A stretch of DNA of 42,015 nt from an uncultured Alphaproteobacteria bacterium (GTDB lineage Bacteria > Pseudomonadota > Alphaproteobacteria > UBA7985 > CAJQQZ01). This document shows, in pieces, positions 24,964-34,805 of the stretch. How positions within the stretch are numbered: the stretch's first letter is position 1; each line of letters starts with the position of its first letter. The notes under the pieces were generated by a model. It was given only the letters and a program-made list of their open reading frames with translations. It did no database searches and was not told the DNA's origin. The translations under genes were made by a program, and so were the position numbers. The DNA lies in NCBI GenBank assembly GCA_905480575.1, contig CAJQQZ010000072.1, positions 1-42,015 on the forward strand. Direction: 5' to 3'.

Positions 24964-25090
24964 GTCACCCTTCTGCTCACCTGCGAGCTTAGGGTTCTCG
25001 GAAAGGCGTGAGCCTTATCCGGGATCTGTTGCCAATCAGGCCCTTTGGAATGAGATCCCGGGTCTCGCTTTACTCGCCCGAGAATGTGAA
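24964..25090. repeat. Dispersed palindromic repeat, diverged copy 4
   Basis: An intergenic element between two minus-strand genes. Its core CCGGGATCT pairs with AGATCCCGG, with an outer GTCACCCTTCTG roughly matched by GAGAATGTGA. The order of ends (TCAYCC outside, GGGATCT/AGATCCC inside, then a CTCGCTTTACTCGCCCGAGAATG block) parallels copies 1-3, although outer-arm pairing is imperfect. I regard it as a degraded or sub-family member. Confidence 0.6.
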
Positions 25091-25113
25091 CTGTTGCCAC
25101 AAAGACAGGAACC

Positions 25114-27588
25114 CTAACTCCGCATGTTGGCGCCGTTGCCGTCGTAGACTGCACCGGTCATGACTTCGGCATCATGCATTTCACCCAGGATTTCGACCTG
25201 GAGCTTGTTGCCCGCCTCGGCATGTTCTGCCGCCACATAGGCCATAGCCATAGACTTGCCGACGTGGTGGGCGTAGCCGCCGGAAGTGATGTAGCCAACG
25301 GCCTCGTCACCGCTCAGCACGGCTTCGTCCAACGTGACATCAATTGGTGTGTCGATAGACAACGTCACAAGCTTGCGCGCTACACCTTCAGCCTTGAACT
25401 TCTCAGTGGCTGCCTTGCCAACGAAGTCTTTCTTCCAATTGATAAAGACATCCATGCCGCTTTCGACAGCGTTGAAGTCAGGGCGGAACTCAAGGCCCCA
25501 GGCACCCCAGCTTTTCTCTAAACGCAGAGACATGAGTGCGCGTGCTCCATACCAGCTGTACCCCAGATCTGCACCGGCTTCTTCGATGGCTTCAGACAAG
25601 CGGATGAGGAATTGTGGACGACAATAGATCTCATAACCCAATTCACCGGAGAAGGAGATACGATGCATAACCACCGGCACACCACCGACAAAAGTCTGGC
25701 GAGTGTCGCGGAACTTGAATGCTTCTGCGCCGACATCTTCGCGCGTGATGCGAGAGAGTAATTCGCGCGACCTAGGACCGGATAGAGCAATACCGTGCCA
25801 ATCACTAGACTGGTTCTCGTGGATTACGCCCTCAGGTAATGTCTGTGCAAAGAAGCGTGAGTGCGCGTCCTGCATGGCACCCGAGCCAAAGAGCATGAAG
25901 TTTTCTTCGCCCAAACAAGCCACCGTCAAATCACCGTAGAGACGCCCTTTTTCCGTCAACATGGGGGTCAGCGTGATGCGGCCTGGCTTTGGGATGTAAC
26001 CAGCCATGGTTTTATTGAGCCAATCTCGAGCCCCTGGACCTTTGATGACATGCTTGGCAAAGTTGGCAATCTCGATGCCACCCACCGCTTCGCGAACGGT
26101 TTTACATTCACGCGCGACATAGTCATGAGAGCGGTTGCGTTCAAAAGTTGGGTCTTCCCAGGCATCTTCTGGTGAGTCTGCAAACCATAACGCATTCTCA
26201 AGACCAAAAGACTGCCCCATACGTGCACCCTTCGCAGTTAGGCGATCATACAGTGCTGTTGTCTGCTGCAAGCGCCCTTTCGGCAGGGTCTCGTTCGGGA
26301 ACGTCATCACAAAACGGCGCTCATAGTTCTCTGTCGACTTAACCGTTCCCCAGTCGGGTGACGTCCAATCACCGAAACGCGCCACATCCATGGCCCAAAC
26401 GTCAATGGACGGTTCGCCATCAATCATCCATTCTGCCATGGTTAAACCAACACCACCGCCTTGGCAGAAACCGGCCATAACACCAACGGCACACCAGTAG
26501 TTTGTCATGCCAGGAACAGGGCCGATCATCGGATTACCATCGGGGCCAAAAGTAAAGGGGCCGTTGATAGCCTGTCTAATCCCAGCCTCAGCAAGAGCAG
26601 GAATACGCTCAAAACCCAACTCTAAGCGGTCCGCAATGTTTTCAAGTTTGGGTTGGAGCAATTCGTGACCAAAGTCCCAAGGCGTCCCCTCGACCTTCCA
26701 GGGCGTACCAACCTGCTCATAAGTACCCAGCAACATGCCGTCGCGTTCCTGGCGGAAATAGATGTTGGCCTCATAGTCGATGCCGCAGGGCAAGCGAGAG
26801 CCAAAGTTGGCAATTTCGTCGATCTTTTCAGTCAACAGATAGTGATGCTCCATTGGTTGAACCGGAATATGCATACCAGCCATATGGCCAACTTCCCGCG
26901 CCCAGAGGCCACCGCAGTTAACGATATGCTCAGCGATAATCGTACCCTTGGCCGTGGTGACTTCCCACTGTCCATCGGGTCGTTGCTTCGTCGCAGTCAC
27001 ACCAGTGTGGGTGAAATATTGTCCACCATAATGACGAGCAGCCTTTGCAAAAGCGTAAGTCGTACCTGAAGGGTCAAGATCGCCGTCTTGATCATCCCAG
27101 AGTGCTGCGTGGTAGTGCTTTGGATTGATCAGCGGGTGACGGTCGGCCAGTTCTTCCAGACTAATGAACTCTTGTTCTAGGCCCATGTAGCGCGCTTTCG
27201 AGCGCTCACGCTTCAAATAGTCATACCAGGTCTTGTTGGACGCCAAGTAGAAACCGCCTGTCATGTGCAGGCCAACCGACTGGCCTGACAACTCTTCAAT
27301 CTCCTTATAAAGACCGATTGTGTAGCTCTGCAGGCGGGAGATGTTCGGATCAGAGGAGATTGTATGGATTTGCCCGGCTGCGTGCCAGGAAGAGCCTGAC
27401 GTCAACTCATCGCGTTCCAACAAGACAACATCTTTCCAGCCGAACTTTGACAGGTGAAAGAGGATCGAACAGCCAACAACACCACCGCCGACAATCACAC
27501 ACTTCGCGTGAGTCGGGAGTTTTTTGCCTTTGCTGGTTGTATCTTTTTGAATGTTCAGCGTCGATTGCGCCATTGTATTATCAATCAT
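25114..27588 (-). CDS. Dimethylglycine/sarcosine-dehydrogenase-like FAD-GcvT protein
   Basis: An 824-residue protein with an N-terminal DAO-type FAD domain and a C-terminal GcvT (T-protein) folate-binding domain, the layout of dimethylglycine and sarcosine dehydrogenases. CVIVGGGVVGCSILFHLS is the FAD motif. His69 in SSWHAAGQ sits where DMGDH links FAD covalently. The later GLYGDLTV-type segments, HGIALSGPRSRELL and SFSGELGYEIYC, belong to the GcvT part. It would demethylate an N-methyl amino acid, passing the methyl carbon to tetrahydrofolate. A GGAG ribosome-binding site precedes the ATG. It follows an MttB-family gene by about 55 bases, probably in one operon. Confidence 0.9.
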   Translation of the reverse strand: MIDNTMAQSTLNIQKDTTSKGKKLPTHAKCVIVGGGVVGCSILFHLSKFGWKDVVLLERDELTSGSSWHAAGQIHTISSDPNISRLQSYTIGLYKEIEELSGQSVGLHMTGGFYLASNKTWYDYLKRERSKARYMGLEQEFISLEELADRHPLINPKHYHAALWDDQDGDLDPSGTTYAFAKAARHYGGQYFTHTGVTATKQRPDGQWEVTTAKGTIIAEHIVNCGGLWAREVGHMAGMHIPVQPMEHHYLLTEKIDEIANFGSRLPCGIDYEANIYFRQERDGMLLGTYEQVGTPWKVEGTPWDFGHELLQPKLENIADRLELGFERIPALAEAGIRQAINGPFTFGPDGNPMIGPVPGMTNYWCAVGVMAGFCQGGGVGLTMAEWMIDGEPSIDVWAMDVARFGDWTSPDWGTVKSTENYERRFVMTFPNETLPKGRLQQTTALYDRLTAKGARMGQSFGLENALWFADSPEDAWEDPTFERNRSHDYVARECKTVREAVGGIEIANFAKHVIKGPGARDWLNKTMAGYIPKPGRITLTPMLTEKGRLYGDLTVACLGEENFMLFGSGAMQDAHSRFFAQTLPEGVIHENQSSDWHGIALSGPRSRELLSRITREDVGAEAFKFRDTRQTFVGGVPVVMHRISFSGELGYEIYCRPQFLIRLSEAIEEAGADLGYSWYGARALMSLRLEKSWGAWGLEFRPDFNAVESGMDVFINWKKDFVGKAATEKFKAEGVARKLVTLSIDTPIDVTLDEAVLSGDEAVGYITSGGYAHHVGKSMAMAYVAAEHAEAGNKLQVEILGEMHDAEVMTGAVYDGNGANMRS

Positions 27589-27643
27589 GTCTTTATTCTC
27601 CAGCGTCTTTCTGGTGTCTTTATTAAGGTTGTTTTAAGGCTAC

Positions 27644-29173
27644 TTAGTACCAGGCATCAGGGAGCTCGGACTTCCTTCTGGCCACAAAATCATTCAACGC
27701 TTCTTTGGTTGCTTCATCCATTGGCGGGGTTTCGTACTCGTTGAGCATGAGGTTCCAGCGCTCGTACGCGCGAACGCGCATGTCTTTCAAGCCTTTCTCT
27801 TCCCAGCTTTCAACGTTTTCTGAATCGCTGAGTTTAGGCTCATAGAAGGCGTTCTGGTAATTCCGCATTGTATGGTCCGACCCCAGGAAGTGCCCACCTG
27901 CCTCAACCTGCAAATAGGCGTCACGGGCCATGGCATTGTCATCCAATTCAAGGCCTGTATCGAGCACTTTTTGATAGGAGCCCAAACGGTCAGCATCCAT
28001 GATCAGTTTCTCATAACCAGTCGACAGTCCACCTTCCAACCAACCAGCAGCGTGAAGTGTGAAGTTGGCGCCCGCTAGCATCGTCGAGTGCATTGAATCC
28101 GCACTCTCATAAGCCGCCTGTGCATCTTCAATTTTTGAAGCAGTCAGTGATCCACCACAGCGTAAGGGTAAATTGAGCCGCCGAGCCATTTGTCCAATGA
28201 CATAGTTGGAAATAACAGGTTCCGGCATACCAAATGTCGGCGCACCAGACTTCAACGACATGGAGGACAGAAAGTTCCCCATGATGAAAGGAGCACCCGG
28301 GCGAATAAGCTGCGCAAAGGCACAACACATCATGGCTTCAACCATGGCCTGGGCCACAGAGGCGGCTGTACTAACCGGGCCCATCGCACCGGTCAGGATA
28401 AAGGGCACAACAACGATCCCCTGCCCGCGCCCGCAATAGACCTGAATGGCTTCTGTCACGACCTTGTCGACGAGCAACGGCGAGTTGGTGTTGACGTTAC
28501 CCATGATAACGACCTTTTCGTCCAAGGTCTCTTTACCGTGCAGGATCTCTGCCATATCGACGGAATCTTGGGCACGGCTCTTTTCTGTGATGGCTCCTAG
28601 ATGTGGCTTATCACTGAGTGTCATGTGAGCGAGGACCATGTCCAGGTGGCGTTTAGAAACAGCGATGTCAGTTGGTTCGCAAATGACAAGACCACCGTGG
28701 TGCAGGTTGGGGTGCATGTAGGCAAGTTTCAACAGGTTCTCGAAATCCTTGAATTCCGCATACCGGCGTCCGCCCTCCAGGTCCCGAACAAACGGTGCTC
28801 CATAAATGGGGGCGAAAACCTGGTTCTTGCCGCCGATGACCACTGACCGCTCTGGGTTTCTGGCGTGCTGGGTAAATTCGCTCGGTGCTTTGGCGCAGAG
28901 TTCTCTGATCCATTGAGCATCGGCTTTGATCAGATCACCATGTTCACCAACTGGTTCAACACCAGCGTTCCGCCAAACCTCTAATGAATTGGGATCATCG
29001 CGAAAAGCAACACCGATGTTCTCGATCATCCAATCGACTTGATCATCCAACCTCTGCAACTGCTCCTCATCCAGAACGTCATAAAAAGGTATGGTTCGTT
29101 TGATGTAAGGGGAAGCAACGACAGAAGATGAGGCTTCTGAGCGCTGTCTGGAAGCGCGAGCACGACGTGCCAT
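27644..29173 (-). CDS. MttB-family methyltransferase (non-pyrrolysine), copy 2
   Basis: A 509-residue MttB superfamily member, diverged from the copy at 14947. It has an Arg/Ser-rich N-terminus (MARRARASRQRSEAS), then FAPIYGAPFVRDLEGGRR, VVVPFILTGAMGPVSTAAS, MGNFLSSMSLKSGAPTFGMP, LRCGGSLTASKIEDAQAA and the C-terminal GGHFLGSDHTMRNYQNAFYEP. No in-frame amber codon, so no pyrrolysine. It is first in an operon with the DMGDH-like gene, so the two probably act on successive N-methylated intermediates, for example betaine then dimethylglycine. That order is inference. No corrinoid protein gene is adjacent. A divergent LysR gene begins 100 bases away. Confidence 0.88.
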   Translation of the reverse strand: MARRARASRQRSEASSSVVASPYIKRTIPFYDVLDEEQLQRLDDQVDWMIENIGVAFRDDPNSLEVWRNAGVEPVGEHGDLIKADAQWIRELCAKAPSEFTQHARNPERSVVIGGKNQVFAPIYGAPFVRDLEGGRRYAEFKDFENLLKLAYMHPNLHHGGLVICEPTDIAVSKRHLDMVLAHMTLSDKPHLGAITEKSRAQDSVDMAEILHGKETLDEKVVIMGNVNTNSPLLVDKVVTEAIQVYCGRGQGIVVVPFILTGAMGPVSTAASVAQAMVEAMMCCAFAQLIRPGAPFIMGNFLSSMSLKSGAPTFGMPEPVISNYVIGQMARRLNLPLRCGGSLTASKIEDAQAAYESADSMHSTMLAGANFTLHAAGWLEGGLSTGYEKLIMDADRLGSYQKVLDTGLELDDNAMARDAYLQVEAGGHFLGSDHTMRNYQNAFYEPKLSDSENVESWEEKGLKDMRVRAYERWNLMLNEYETPPMDEATKEALNDFVARRKSELPDAWY

Positions 29174-29273
29174 AGGTTCGTATCCGGAAAAGGTTTCAAA
29201 CTGATTAGCTTATAACTCAGTTATCTAAATCATTGATCCTTGAAAATTGCTATCCTTTTGATAGACACAGTCT

Positions 29274-30191
29274 ATGCAAAAATTGCTCAAGTCTCTCTCG
29301 TCTCCTCGAAATCTGATCGTTTTCGATTCTGCCGCGCGCCTCGGTTCCTTTACCAAAGCTGCGCAGGAATTGAACATGCAGCAACCTTCCGTTAGTGCCG
29401 CGATCAAGCAGCTGGAAGAAGCCCTGTCTGTGCAATTATTTTATCGCGAACATCGAAAAGTGCAGCTGACGATAGCGGGAGAGAGGCTTTATGCCGGTGT
29501 CAGTCGCTCGCTAGCTGAAATCGAACGCTCGATCGAAGCCGTCCAACAAATTGAACAAGGCAAACAAATCACGATCAATTCCTCCTCTGCCTTCTCCTAC
29601 TATTGGATGATTCCGAGGCTCAGCGAATTTCACCAATTACATCCGACCATCGATCTGCGGATGCAAACCAGCGACAGAGAGCCAGATTTGGATGTCGAGA
29701 ACATCGATCTTGGCATACGAATTGGTGATGGCAATTGGGCAGGTTGTCAGTCCGCAAAGCTGGCAAAGGAGATCATCTACCCTGTCGCCAGCCCGACGGT
29801 CATGGCCCAGGCCGAGGGTCTAAAATCGATCCAAGATCTACAAACACAAGATCTCATCCACCTTGAAGAACCAATCAGAGAACGCCCGACCTGGCAGCAA
29901 TGGTTCAGCTTTCACGGTGTTCCTTACACAGATGCCAGAACAGGGTTGCGACTGAACGATTACGCTCTTGTTTTACAGGCGGCGCTGTCTGGAGAAGGTT
30001 TTGCCTTTGGCTGGGATCACACGGTTAGAAACCTAATCAACCAGAACCTGTTGGTGGCGCGGGAAGACTGGGCCTGGGAAACGGGACGTGGTGTCTATTT
30101 AGTTTGGTCCAAAGACCGGCCCCTTTCGGACCAAGCCAATGCCGTGAGAGATTGGATCATTTCGTCAGCCAAATTCACAGCAAGAACCTAG
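29274..30191 (+). CDS. LysR-family regulator, GcvA-like
   Basis: A 305-residue LysR-type transcription factor. The N-terminal winged helix is plain: FDSAARLGSFTKAAQELNMQQPSVSAAIKQLEEALSVQLF (two overlapping motifs). The effector-binding domain has the GcvA-branch features IDLRMQTSDREPDLDVENIDLGIRIGDGNW. It is divergent from the MttB copy 2 operon with a 100-base gap, the usual arrangement for a LysR protein controlling its neighbour. GcvA-type proteins respond to glycine/purine status or to specific amines; the effector here is unknown. Confidence 0.9.
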   Translation: MQKLLKSLSSPRNLIVFDSAARLGSFTKAAQELNMQQPSVSAAIKQLEEALSVQLFYREHRKVQLTIAGERLYAGVSRSLAEIERSIEAVQQIEQGKQITINSSSAFSYYWMIPRLSEFHQLHPTIDLRMQTSDREPDLDVENIDLGIRIGDGNWAGCQSAKLAKEIIYPVASPTVMAQAEGLKSIQDLQTQDLIHLEEPIRERPTWQQWFSFHGVPYTDARTGLRLNDYALVLQAALSGEGFAFGWDHTVRNLINQNLLVAREDWAWETGRGVYLVWSKDRPLSDQANAVRDWIISSAKFTART

Positions 30192-30205
30192 ATCAGGCCT
30201 CAGGC

Positions 30206-31660
30206 TTAGTCGCCCCAATTGATATCAAAAGATTTGCTTTTAAGGCTTTTGTAATGTGCCCTGATATCGAAATGGTTAACCGGCAAGCCCGCCATTGTAG
30301 CAGTGAAGTCTCCAACGGATGCCAACAGTCCGTAGGCTGCTATCACCTTGTTAACGCGCGCTTCTGTCAAATCTACACTGGCTTTTAGAACCTGCTGCTC
30401 GGCCTCTAATACATCCAGTATAGTTTTCTCACCAACGTCATACTCGGCGCGAACACCCTCAAGAGCAACACGCGAAGCATCCAATTGTGACCGCCGAGCC
30501 GGAATGAGAGCTGAGTTACTCTGATAAGTAAACCAAGACGTCGATGCCGCTTGCTGGGCTCTTTGACGTTGCTCCTGAACCAATGCCAGAGCTTGGTTTA
30601 GATTGTGTTTCGCCTGAGTTACCTGACTGATCACCCGTCCACCCTGATAAAGTGGGACATTCACTTGAGCAATAATTTGCGCTTGTTGCTGCGCAGCACT
30701 CGAAGATTGCAAACCGTCCCACGAAGCCGAATATGACCCTTGCAAATCTGCGCTGGGTAACATTCCCGCTTTTTGGATTGTGATCTGTTGATGGGCGGAC
30801 TTTTCATTGAAGAGAGCTGCGATGATTTGGGGATCGTTGCTCAATGCACGGCCGACCGCTTCGTCTAGGCTCCTTGGCAGGTTAACGGGAATACCGGGTT
30901 CGCTGAGGTGTCCCGCTGTTTGGCCAGACAATTGATAGAGCACCGACCGACTTGTTTCCAAGGCACCAACAGCGGACGCAACATTTGCTCTGGCTCCGGC
31001 TAAGGCAGATTGCGCTAAAGCGACATCCGTTTGTGTGCCCTCGCCTGCATCATATCGGCTTTGCGCCGCATAAAGCTGGTTAGAAATAACGTCGACATCG
31101 TTTTTTGTGAGGCGCAAAAATTCCGTATCTCTCACCAGATTCATATAGGCTTGAACTGTATCGAAGAGAACTGACTGCTCGACGGCCTGCAACTGATACC
31201 ATTGTGCCTGAATGCGCAGCTCAACATCCTGAATACCCGCAAAAATCGCACCGCCGCGATACAAAGGTTGACTAGCGGTCAGCCCAAAACTGACGATGTT
31301 AGTACCATTTTGTCCACCTGCACCAGATCGTACATCCGAGTAACCCAATGTACCCGTGCCTGTCACAGTCGGCAGCGCGGAACCCACAGCCTGGTTATAG
31401 GTTTCGTTCTGGGACAATGATTGCTGTTGTGCTGCCTTAAGCGTCGGGTTGGTATGGTAAGCCGAAGTCAGGAATTGGGTCATTGATTGGGCGTGGGCTG
31501 AAGGCAACATCACGCAACTCAAAGCAACGGCGAGGCAAATTCCAGTTAGGCGGCGGCCCAGTGAAAAACTAGATGGAAATTCAAGTGGAAATCTTAGTCC
31601 CATCAATTTGGGGTTGGTTCCCACAGCTTCTCTCCATCTAACAATACCTAGTGAATTCAT
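30206..31660 (-). CDS. TolC-family outer-membrane channel protein
   Basis: A TolC-family protein of about 484 residues. A hydrophobic signal peptide (LTGICLAVALSCVMLPSAHA) ends at AHAQS, then TQFLTSAYHTNPTLKAAQQQ is the classic start of the mature chain. The duplicated helical repeats are visible (YDAGEGTQTDVALAQSALAGA, YDVGEKTILDVLEAEQQVL). It forms the outer-membrane duct of type I secretion or efflux. The start is uncertain: ATG 31660 was chosen, but TTG 31684 and ATG 31603 are also in frame, and none has a strong ribosome-binding site. No ABC transporter or adaptor gene is next to it. Confidence 0.88.
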   Translation of the reverse strand: MNSLGIVRWREAVGTNPKLMGLRFPLEFPSSFSLGRRLTGICLAVALSCVMLPSAHAQSMTQFLTSAYHTNPTLKAAQQQSLSQNETYNQAVGSALPTVTGTGTLGYSDVRSGAGGQNGTNIVSFGLTASQPLYRGGAIFAGIQDVELRIQAQWYQLQAVEQSVLFDTVQAYMNLVRDTEFLRLTKNDVDVISNQLYAAQSRYDAGEGTQTDVALAQSALAGARANVASAVGALETSRSVLYQLSGQTAGHLSEPGIPVNLPRSLDEAVGRALSNDPQIIAALFNEKSAHQQITIQKAGMLPSADLQGSYSASWDGLQSSSAAQQQAQIIAQVNVPLYQGGRVISQVTQAKHNLNQALALVQEQRQRAQQAASTSWFTYQSNSALIPARRSQLDASRVALEGVRAEYDVGEKTILDVLEAEQQVLKASVDLTEARVNKVIAAYGLLASVGDFTATMAGLPVNHFDIRAHYKSLKSKSFDINWGD

Positions 31661-31789
31661 CCTCGATTCGCCGACCTGTTTCAAGGTTAATCCAATCCGC
31701 CGCCCTAAAATGTTGAGGATAACTTAACCGCGTTGCCCAAATCCTTTAAGCTGGCTCAAATGAACAGGTTCAGCGGGTTTCGGTTCCAC

Positions 31790-33265
31790 CTATTGCCCTT
31801 CGTTAAACCGAGAGATCATCCCATCCCAGACTGGAACCAAGTCCAAAAGACCGTTCCAGAATGACTGATCACGGCGGCGGTCGAAATCTTCCATTGTTGT
31901 CCCCTGTTGTTCCACCCAGGTGTAATAGGCAAGGTTAAAGATACGCTCGCGTTCAAACCGTCCAAGCTCCTGCATGTGATCAATTCCAGCACCGAGAATG
32001 TTTTGACCGAAAGCTTCGGCGGCACCAACTTCATCAAAGTTGTTGGCGAAGTACTTACGCTCAGCGTTTGCCATTTCGGTGTGATACATGTCTGCACCAT
32101 CGGTGGCGACTGTTATCACCACATCGTTTTCGCCCAGATCCATATACTTGGCGTACTTGATCGCGCCCAGAATGTTCGCAATGGACGAAAGGCCCAAATC
32201 ACCCAATCCTGCTATTTGTTCCTGTGTAAGCCCTCGACGACCAGACAGATAGGAACGTCCGGCACCGGTGTTGAAGACGAGGTTCAACCCATCACAAGCA
32301 CTATCAGAGACACCAATCACGAAATCTGAATTCATGACGTTGTGGATCAAGGGTACATGCTTATCGCCAATCCCCTGAATATTGTGCTCACCATAGCCGT
32401 TATAAAGCAACGTCGGGCATTCCAATGCCTCAATCACACCGATCTGAGTACCCAGTGCTTGTTTCAAATGGTCCCCGGCTGCCAAGGTGCCAGCAGACCC
32501 TGTTGCCGCCACGAAAGCACGAGCATTCAAATTGCCACCCACGTTGATATGATCAAAGACACGCTGAAGAGCCGGGCCAGTCACCGAGCGGTGAATGATG
32601 TAATTCCCGTACTCACCAAACTGATTAAGAATCAGGTTTTCAGGGCTTTTGGCGAGGTCATGACAAGCGTCGTAAATCTCCTTCACGTTGCTCTCTGTTC
32701 CTGGGGTTCGGTAGATATCGTTTGGATCAGCGAGCCAACGGTTCAGCCAGTCGAATCGCTCCTTACTCATACCTTCCGGTAACACAGCAACGGACCGGCA
32801 CCCCAAGAGGTTGGCGATCGCGACGCCGCCTCGACAATAATTACCCGTTGAAGGCCAAACCGCACGATGTTTCGTGGCATTAAAAGCACCAGACAGGAGT
32901 CTAGGGATAAGACAGCCATAAGCCGCTAGCACTTTGTGTGTGTTGATCATCGGAAAACGATTGCCGAGAGCGACGACGATCTTCGCTTTGATACCGGTCA
33001 AAGTTTCAGGCAGAACAATGTGCTGTGGTACGTCAACCAAACTGCGGCGATCCTCGCCATTGTGCCAATGCACACGAAACAGGTTTCTCGGATCTTGCGA
33101 ATCAGGATCAGCCTCTGCGATTTCCGTCATTTTCCCCGCAAGATTTGCTGGCGGATCCGCAAGTTCTGAGATTCGAGGCAAGACAAGCCCAACATTGTGT
33201 AAACGCTCAACGTTTCGGTCGTAGGCAGCTTGGTCGACAATTGCGGTTTCCAGTCCTGGGATCAT
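31790..33265 (-). CDS. Fold-type II PLP-dependent enzyme (cysteine/threonine-synthase-like)
   Basis: A 491-residue protein of the tryptophan-synthase-beta fold. The likely PLP lysine is in PMINTHKVLAAYG, and the phosphate/substrate Ser-Gly-Asn loop is WPSTGNYCRGG. FVAATGSAGTLAAGDHLK is the glycine-rich PLP phosphate-binding loop. It is longer than cysteine synthases, with a C-terminal extension of about 120 residues (MQELGRFERERIFNLAYYTWVEQQGT onward, given in part) that I do not recognise. Its reaction is probably a beta-elimination, replacement or lyase step on an amino acid, but I cannot name the substrate. It stands alone between TolC and PobA. Confidence 0.8.
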   Translation of the reverse strand: MIPGLETAIVDQAAYDRNVERLHNVGLVLPRISELADPPANLAGKMTEIAEADPDSQDPRNLFRVHWHNGEDRRSLVDVPQHIVLPETLTGIKAKIVVALGNRFPMINTHKVLAAYGCLIPRLLSGAFNATKHRAVWPSTGNYCRGGVAIANLLGCRSVAVLPEGMSKERFDWLNRWLADPNDIYRTPGTESNVKEIYDACHDLAKSPENLILNQFGEYGNYIIHRSVTGPALQRVFDHINVGGNLNARAFVAATGSAGTLAAGDHLKQALGTQIGVIEALECPTLLYNGYGEHNIQGIGDKHVPLIHNVMNSDFVIGVSDSACDGLNLVFNTGAGRSYLSGRRGLTQEQIAGLGDLGLSSIANILGAIKYAKYMDLGENDVVITVATDGADMYHTEMANAERKYFANNFDEVGAAEAFGQNILGAGIDHMQELGRFERERIFNLAYYTWVEQQGTTMEDFDRRRDQSFWNGLLDLVPVWDGMISRFNEGQ

Positions 33266-33459
33266 TTTGTTTTCTTTCTCAAATCGTGGCTCATAACGCA
33301 GCCTAGCATAAGTTCTGGCCGGGGAACATAGAGCGAGAGCAATCTAGCTCCAGTCTTAGAGGACTGAAAATATTCAAAAGCTCGTAAGCTAATCCGACCC
33401 TTCACGAACCGTCAGGTTTTTCGATGGTGTGAGTTCAAACCATTTGACCTAGCTCTTTG

Positions 33460-34632
33460 CTAAAAGGGGAGCCCAACATAGTTTTCCGCCAATGAAGCCT
33501 GCGCCAGTTTTGAAGACAGCAGGTATTCCAGATCGGTTCTTTGCAGACGATCATCGTAAGGGATATTGTCGGGGAAACGGTGCAGCAGAGTTGTCATCCA
33601 CCAAGAGAAGCGCTGTGCCTTCCAGATCCGAGCCAAGGCCGTCTCAGAATAATTCATCAATCCAGAGTCATCGCTCTTTTGGTAGTGATCGACCATGGCG
33701 TGATAGAGGTAATAGATGTCTGAAGCGGCAGAGTTGAGGCCCCGCGCTCCGGTGGGTGGCACGATATGGGCGGCATCACCCGCCAGAAAGAGATTGCCAT
33801 ACCGCATGGGTTCCGCCACGAAACTGCGCAGTGAGGCGATGCTTTTCTCTAAGGAAGGGCCGGTTGTTAGGCTTTGAGACACATCGCTAGGCAGTCGCTT
33901 TTTAAGCTCGGACCAGAATGCTTCGTCAGACCAGTCCTCAATTGTGTCAGACAGCGGGACCTGAATGTAGTAGCGGCTCAAAACTTGCGAGCGGAGTGAA
34001 CAAAGGGCAAACCCACGCTCATGCTTGGCATAGATCAGCTCTGATGACACAGGTTTGGTTTGCGACAAAACACCGAGCCAGCCAAAGGGATAGACCCGCT
34101 CAAACTCGCGCAGTTTTTCTTTTGGAATCGACTTTCTGCTGACACCATGGAAGCCATCGGCACCAATGATGTAGTCACAATCGACCCGCTTGGCCTTATC
34201 GCCCTCCCGCCAAGTGAGGTAAGGTTGGCTACTTTCAATATCGTGAGGCTGAACGTCTTTGGCATTATGAACCACGTTGCCATCCATGCGGTCAAGCCCT
34301 TCATAGAGGTCACGGGTAAGCTCGGTCTGCCCATAGACGATTACAGAATTACCACCGGTAAGCCCTTTGAGGTCGATCCGGTTACAAATGCCGTCGTGGG
34401 CAATGAAAAAGCCATCGTGGATTTCGCCCTCCTTGTCCATGCGATCACCACATTGCACTTCACGCATAAGCTCGGCAAAACCATGTTCCAGCACACCTGC
34501 TCGAATTCTGCTAAGGACATGCTCACGGCTGTGTTTTTCAAGGACTAGGGTTTCTACGCCCTGTAGATTTAGTAATTGGGCCAAGAGTAAACCCGATGGG
34601 CCACCACCAATTATTCCAACTTGAACTTTCAT
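33460..34632 (-). CDS. pobA: 4-hydroxybenzoate 3-monooxygenase
   Basis: A 390-residue FAD monooxygenase matching PobA throughout, which converts 4-hydroxybenzoate to protocatechuate using NAD(P)H and O2. GIIGGGPSGLLLAQLL is the FAD fingerprint. CDYIIGADGFHGVSR is the DG motif and LFLAGDAAHIVPPTGARGLN the second FAD motif. The substrate site residues Tyr in LIYAKHERGFAL and Ser/Arg in CSLRS are conserved, as is the total length. A GGGAG ribosome-binding site precedes the ATG. It diverges from an AraC-family gene that is probably its activator. The product would feed the LigAB ring-cleavage dioxygenase encoded about 1 kb away. Confidence 0.95.
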   Translation of the reverse strand: MKVQVGIIGGGPSGLLLAQLLNLQGVETLVLEKHSREHVLSRIRAGVLEHGFAELMREVQCGDRMDKEGEIHDGFFIAHDGICNRIDLKGLTGGNSVIVYGQTELTRDLYEGLDRMDGNVVHNAKDVQPHDIESSQPYLTWREGDKAKRVDCDYIIGADGFHGVSRKSIPKEKLREFERVYPFGWLGVLSQTKPVSSELIYAKHERGFALCSLRSQVLSRYYIQVPLSDTIEDWSDEAFWSELKKRLPSDVSQSLTTGPSLEKSIASLRSFVAEPMRYGNLFLAGDAAHIVPPTGARGLNSAASDIYYLYHAMVDHYQKSDDSGLMNYSETALARIWKAQRFSWWMTTLLHRFPDNIPYDDRLQRTDLEYLLSSKLAQASLAENYVGLPF

Positions 34633-34805
34633 TCTAACTCCCGGTTTTCTCGATACTCCAGCCTAGAGACAGTCTGCTGAAATGAGCTAACGGTCTGACC
34701 TGAACTCATAATGAAATCTTTCAGAAGTTAGCTAAAGGAAAAACATGACATAGAGCCAAGCCCTTTTGAATGGACGCATATGCTTGATAATTGTACTAAT
34801 CGAAC
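34633..34805. promoter_or_regulatory. Divergent pobA/AraC-regulator promoter region
   Basis: This 173-base gap holds the promoters of pobA (minus) and the AraC gene (plus). An inverted pair AGCTAAC (34685-34691) and GTTAGCT (34727-34733), 35 bases apart, is a candidate regulator-binding site. I could not pick out confident -35/-10 boxes. Confidence 0.4.
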
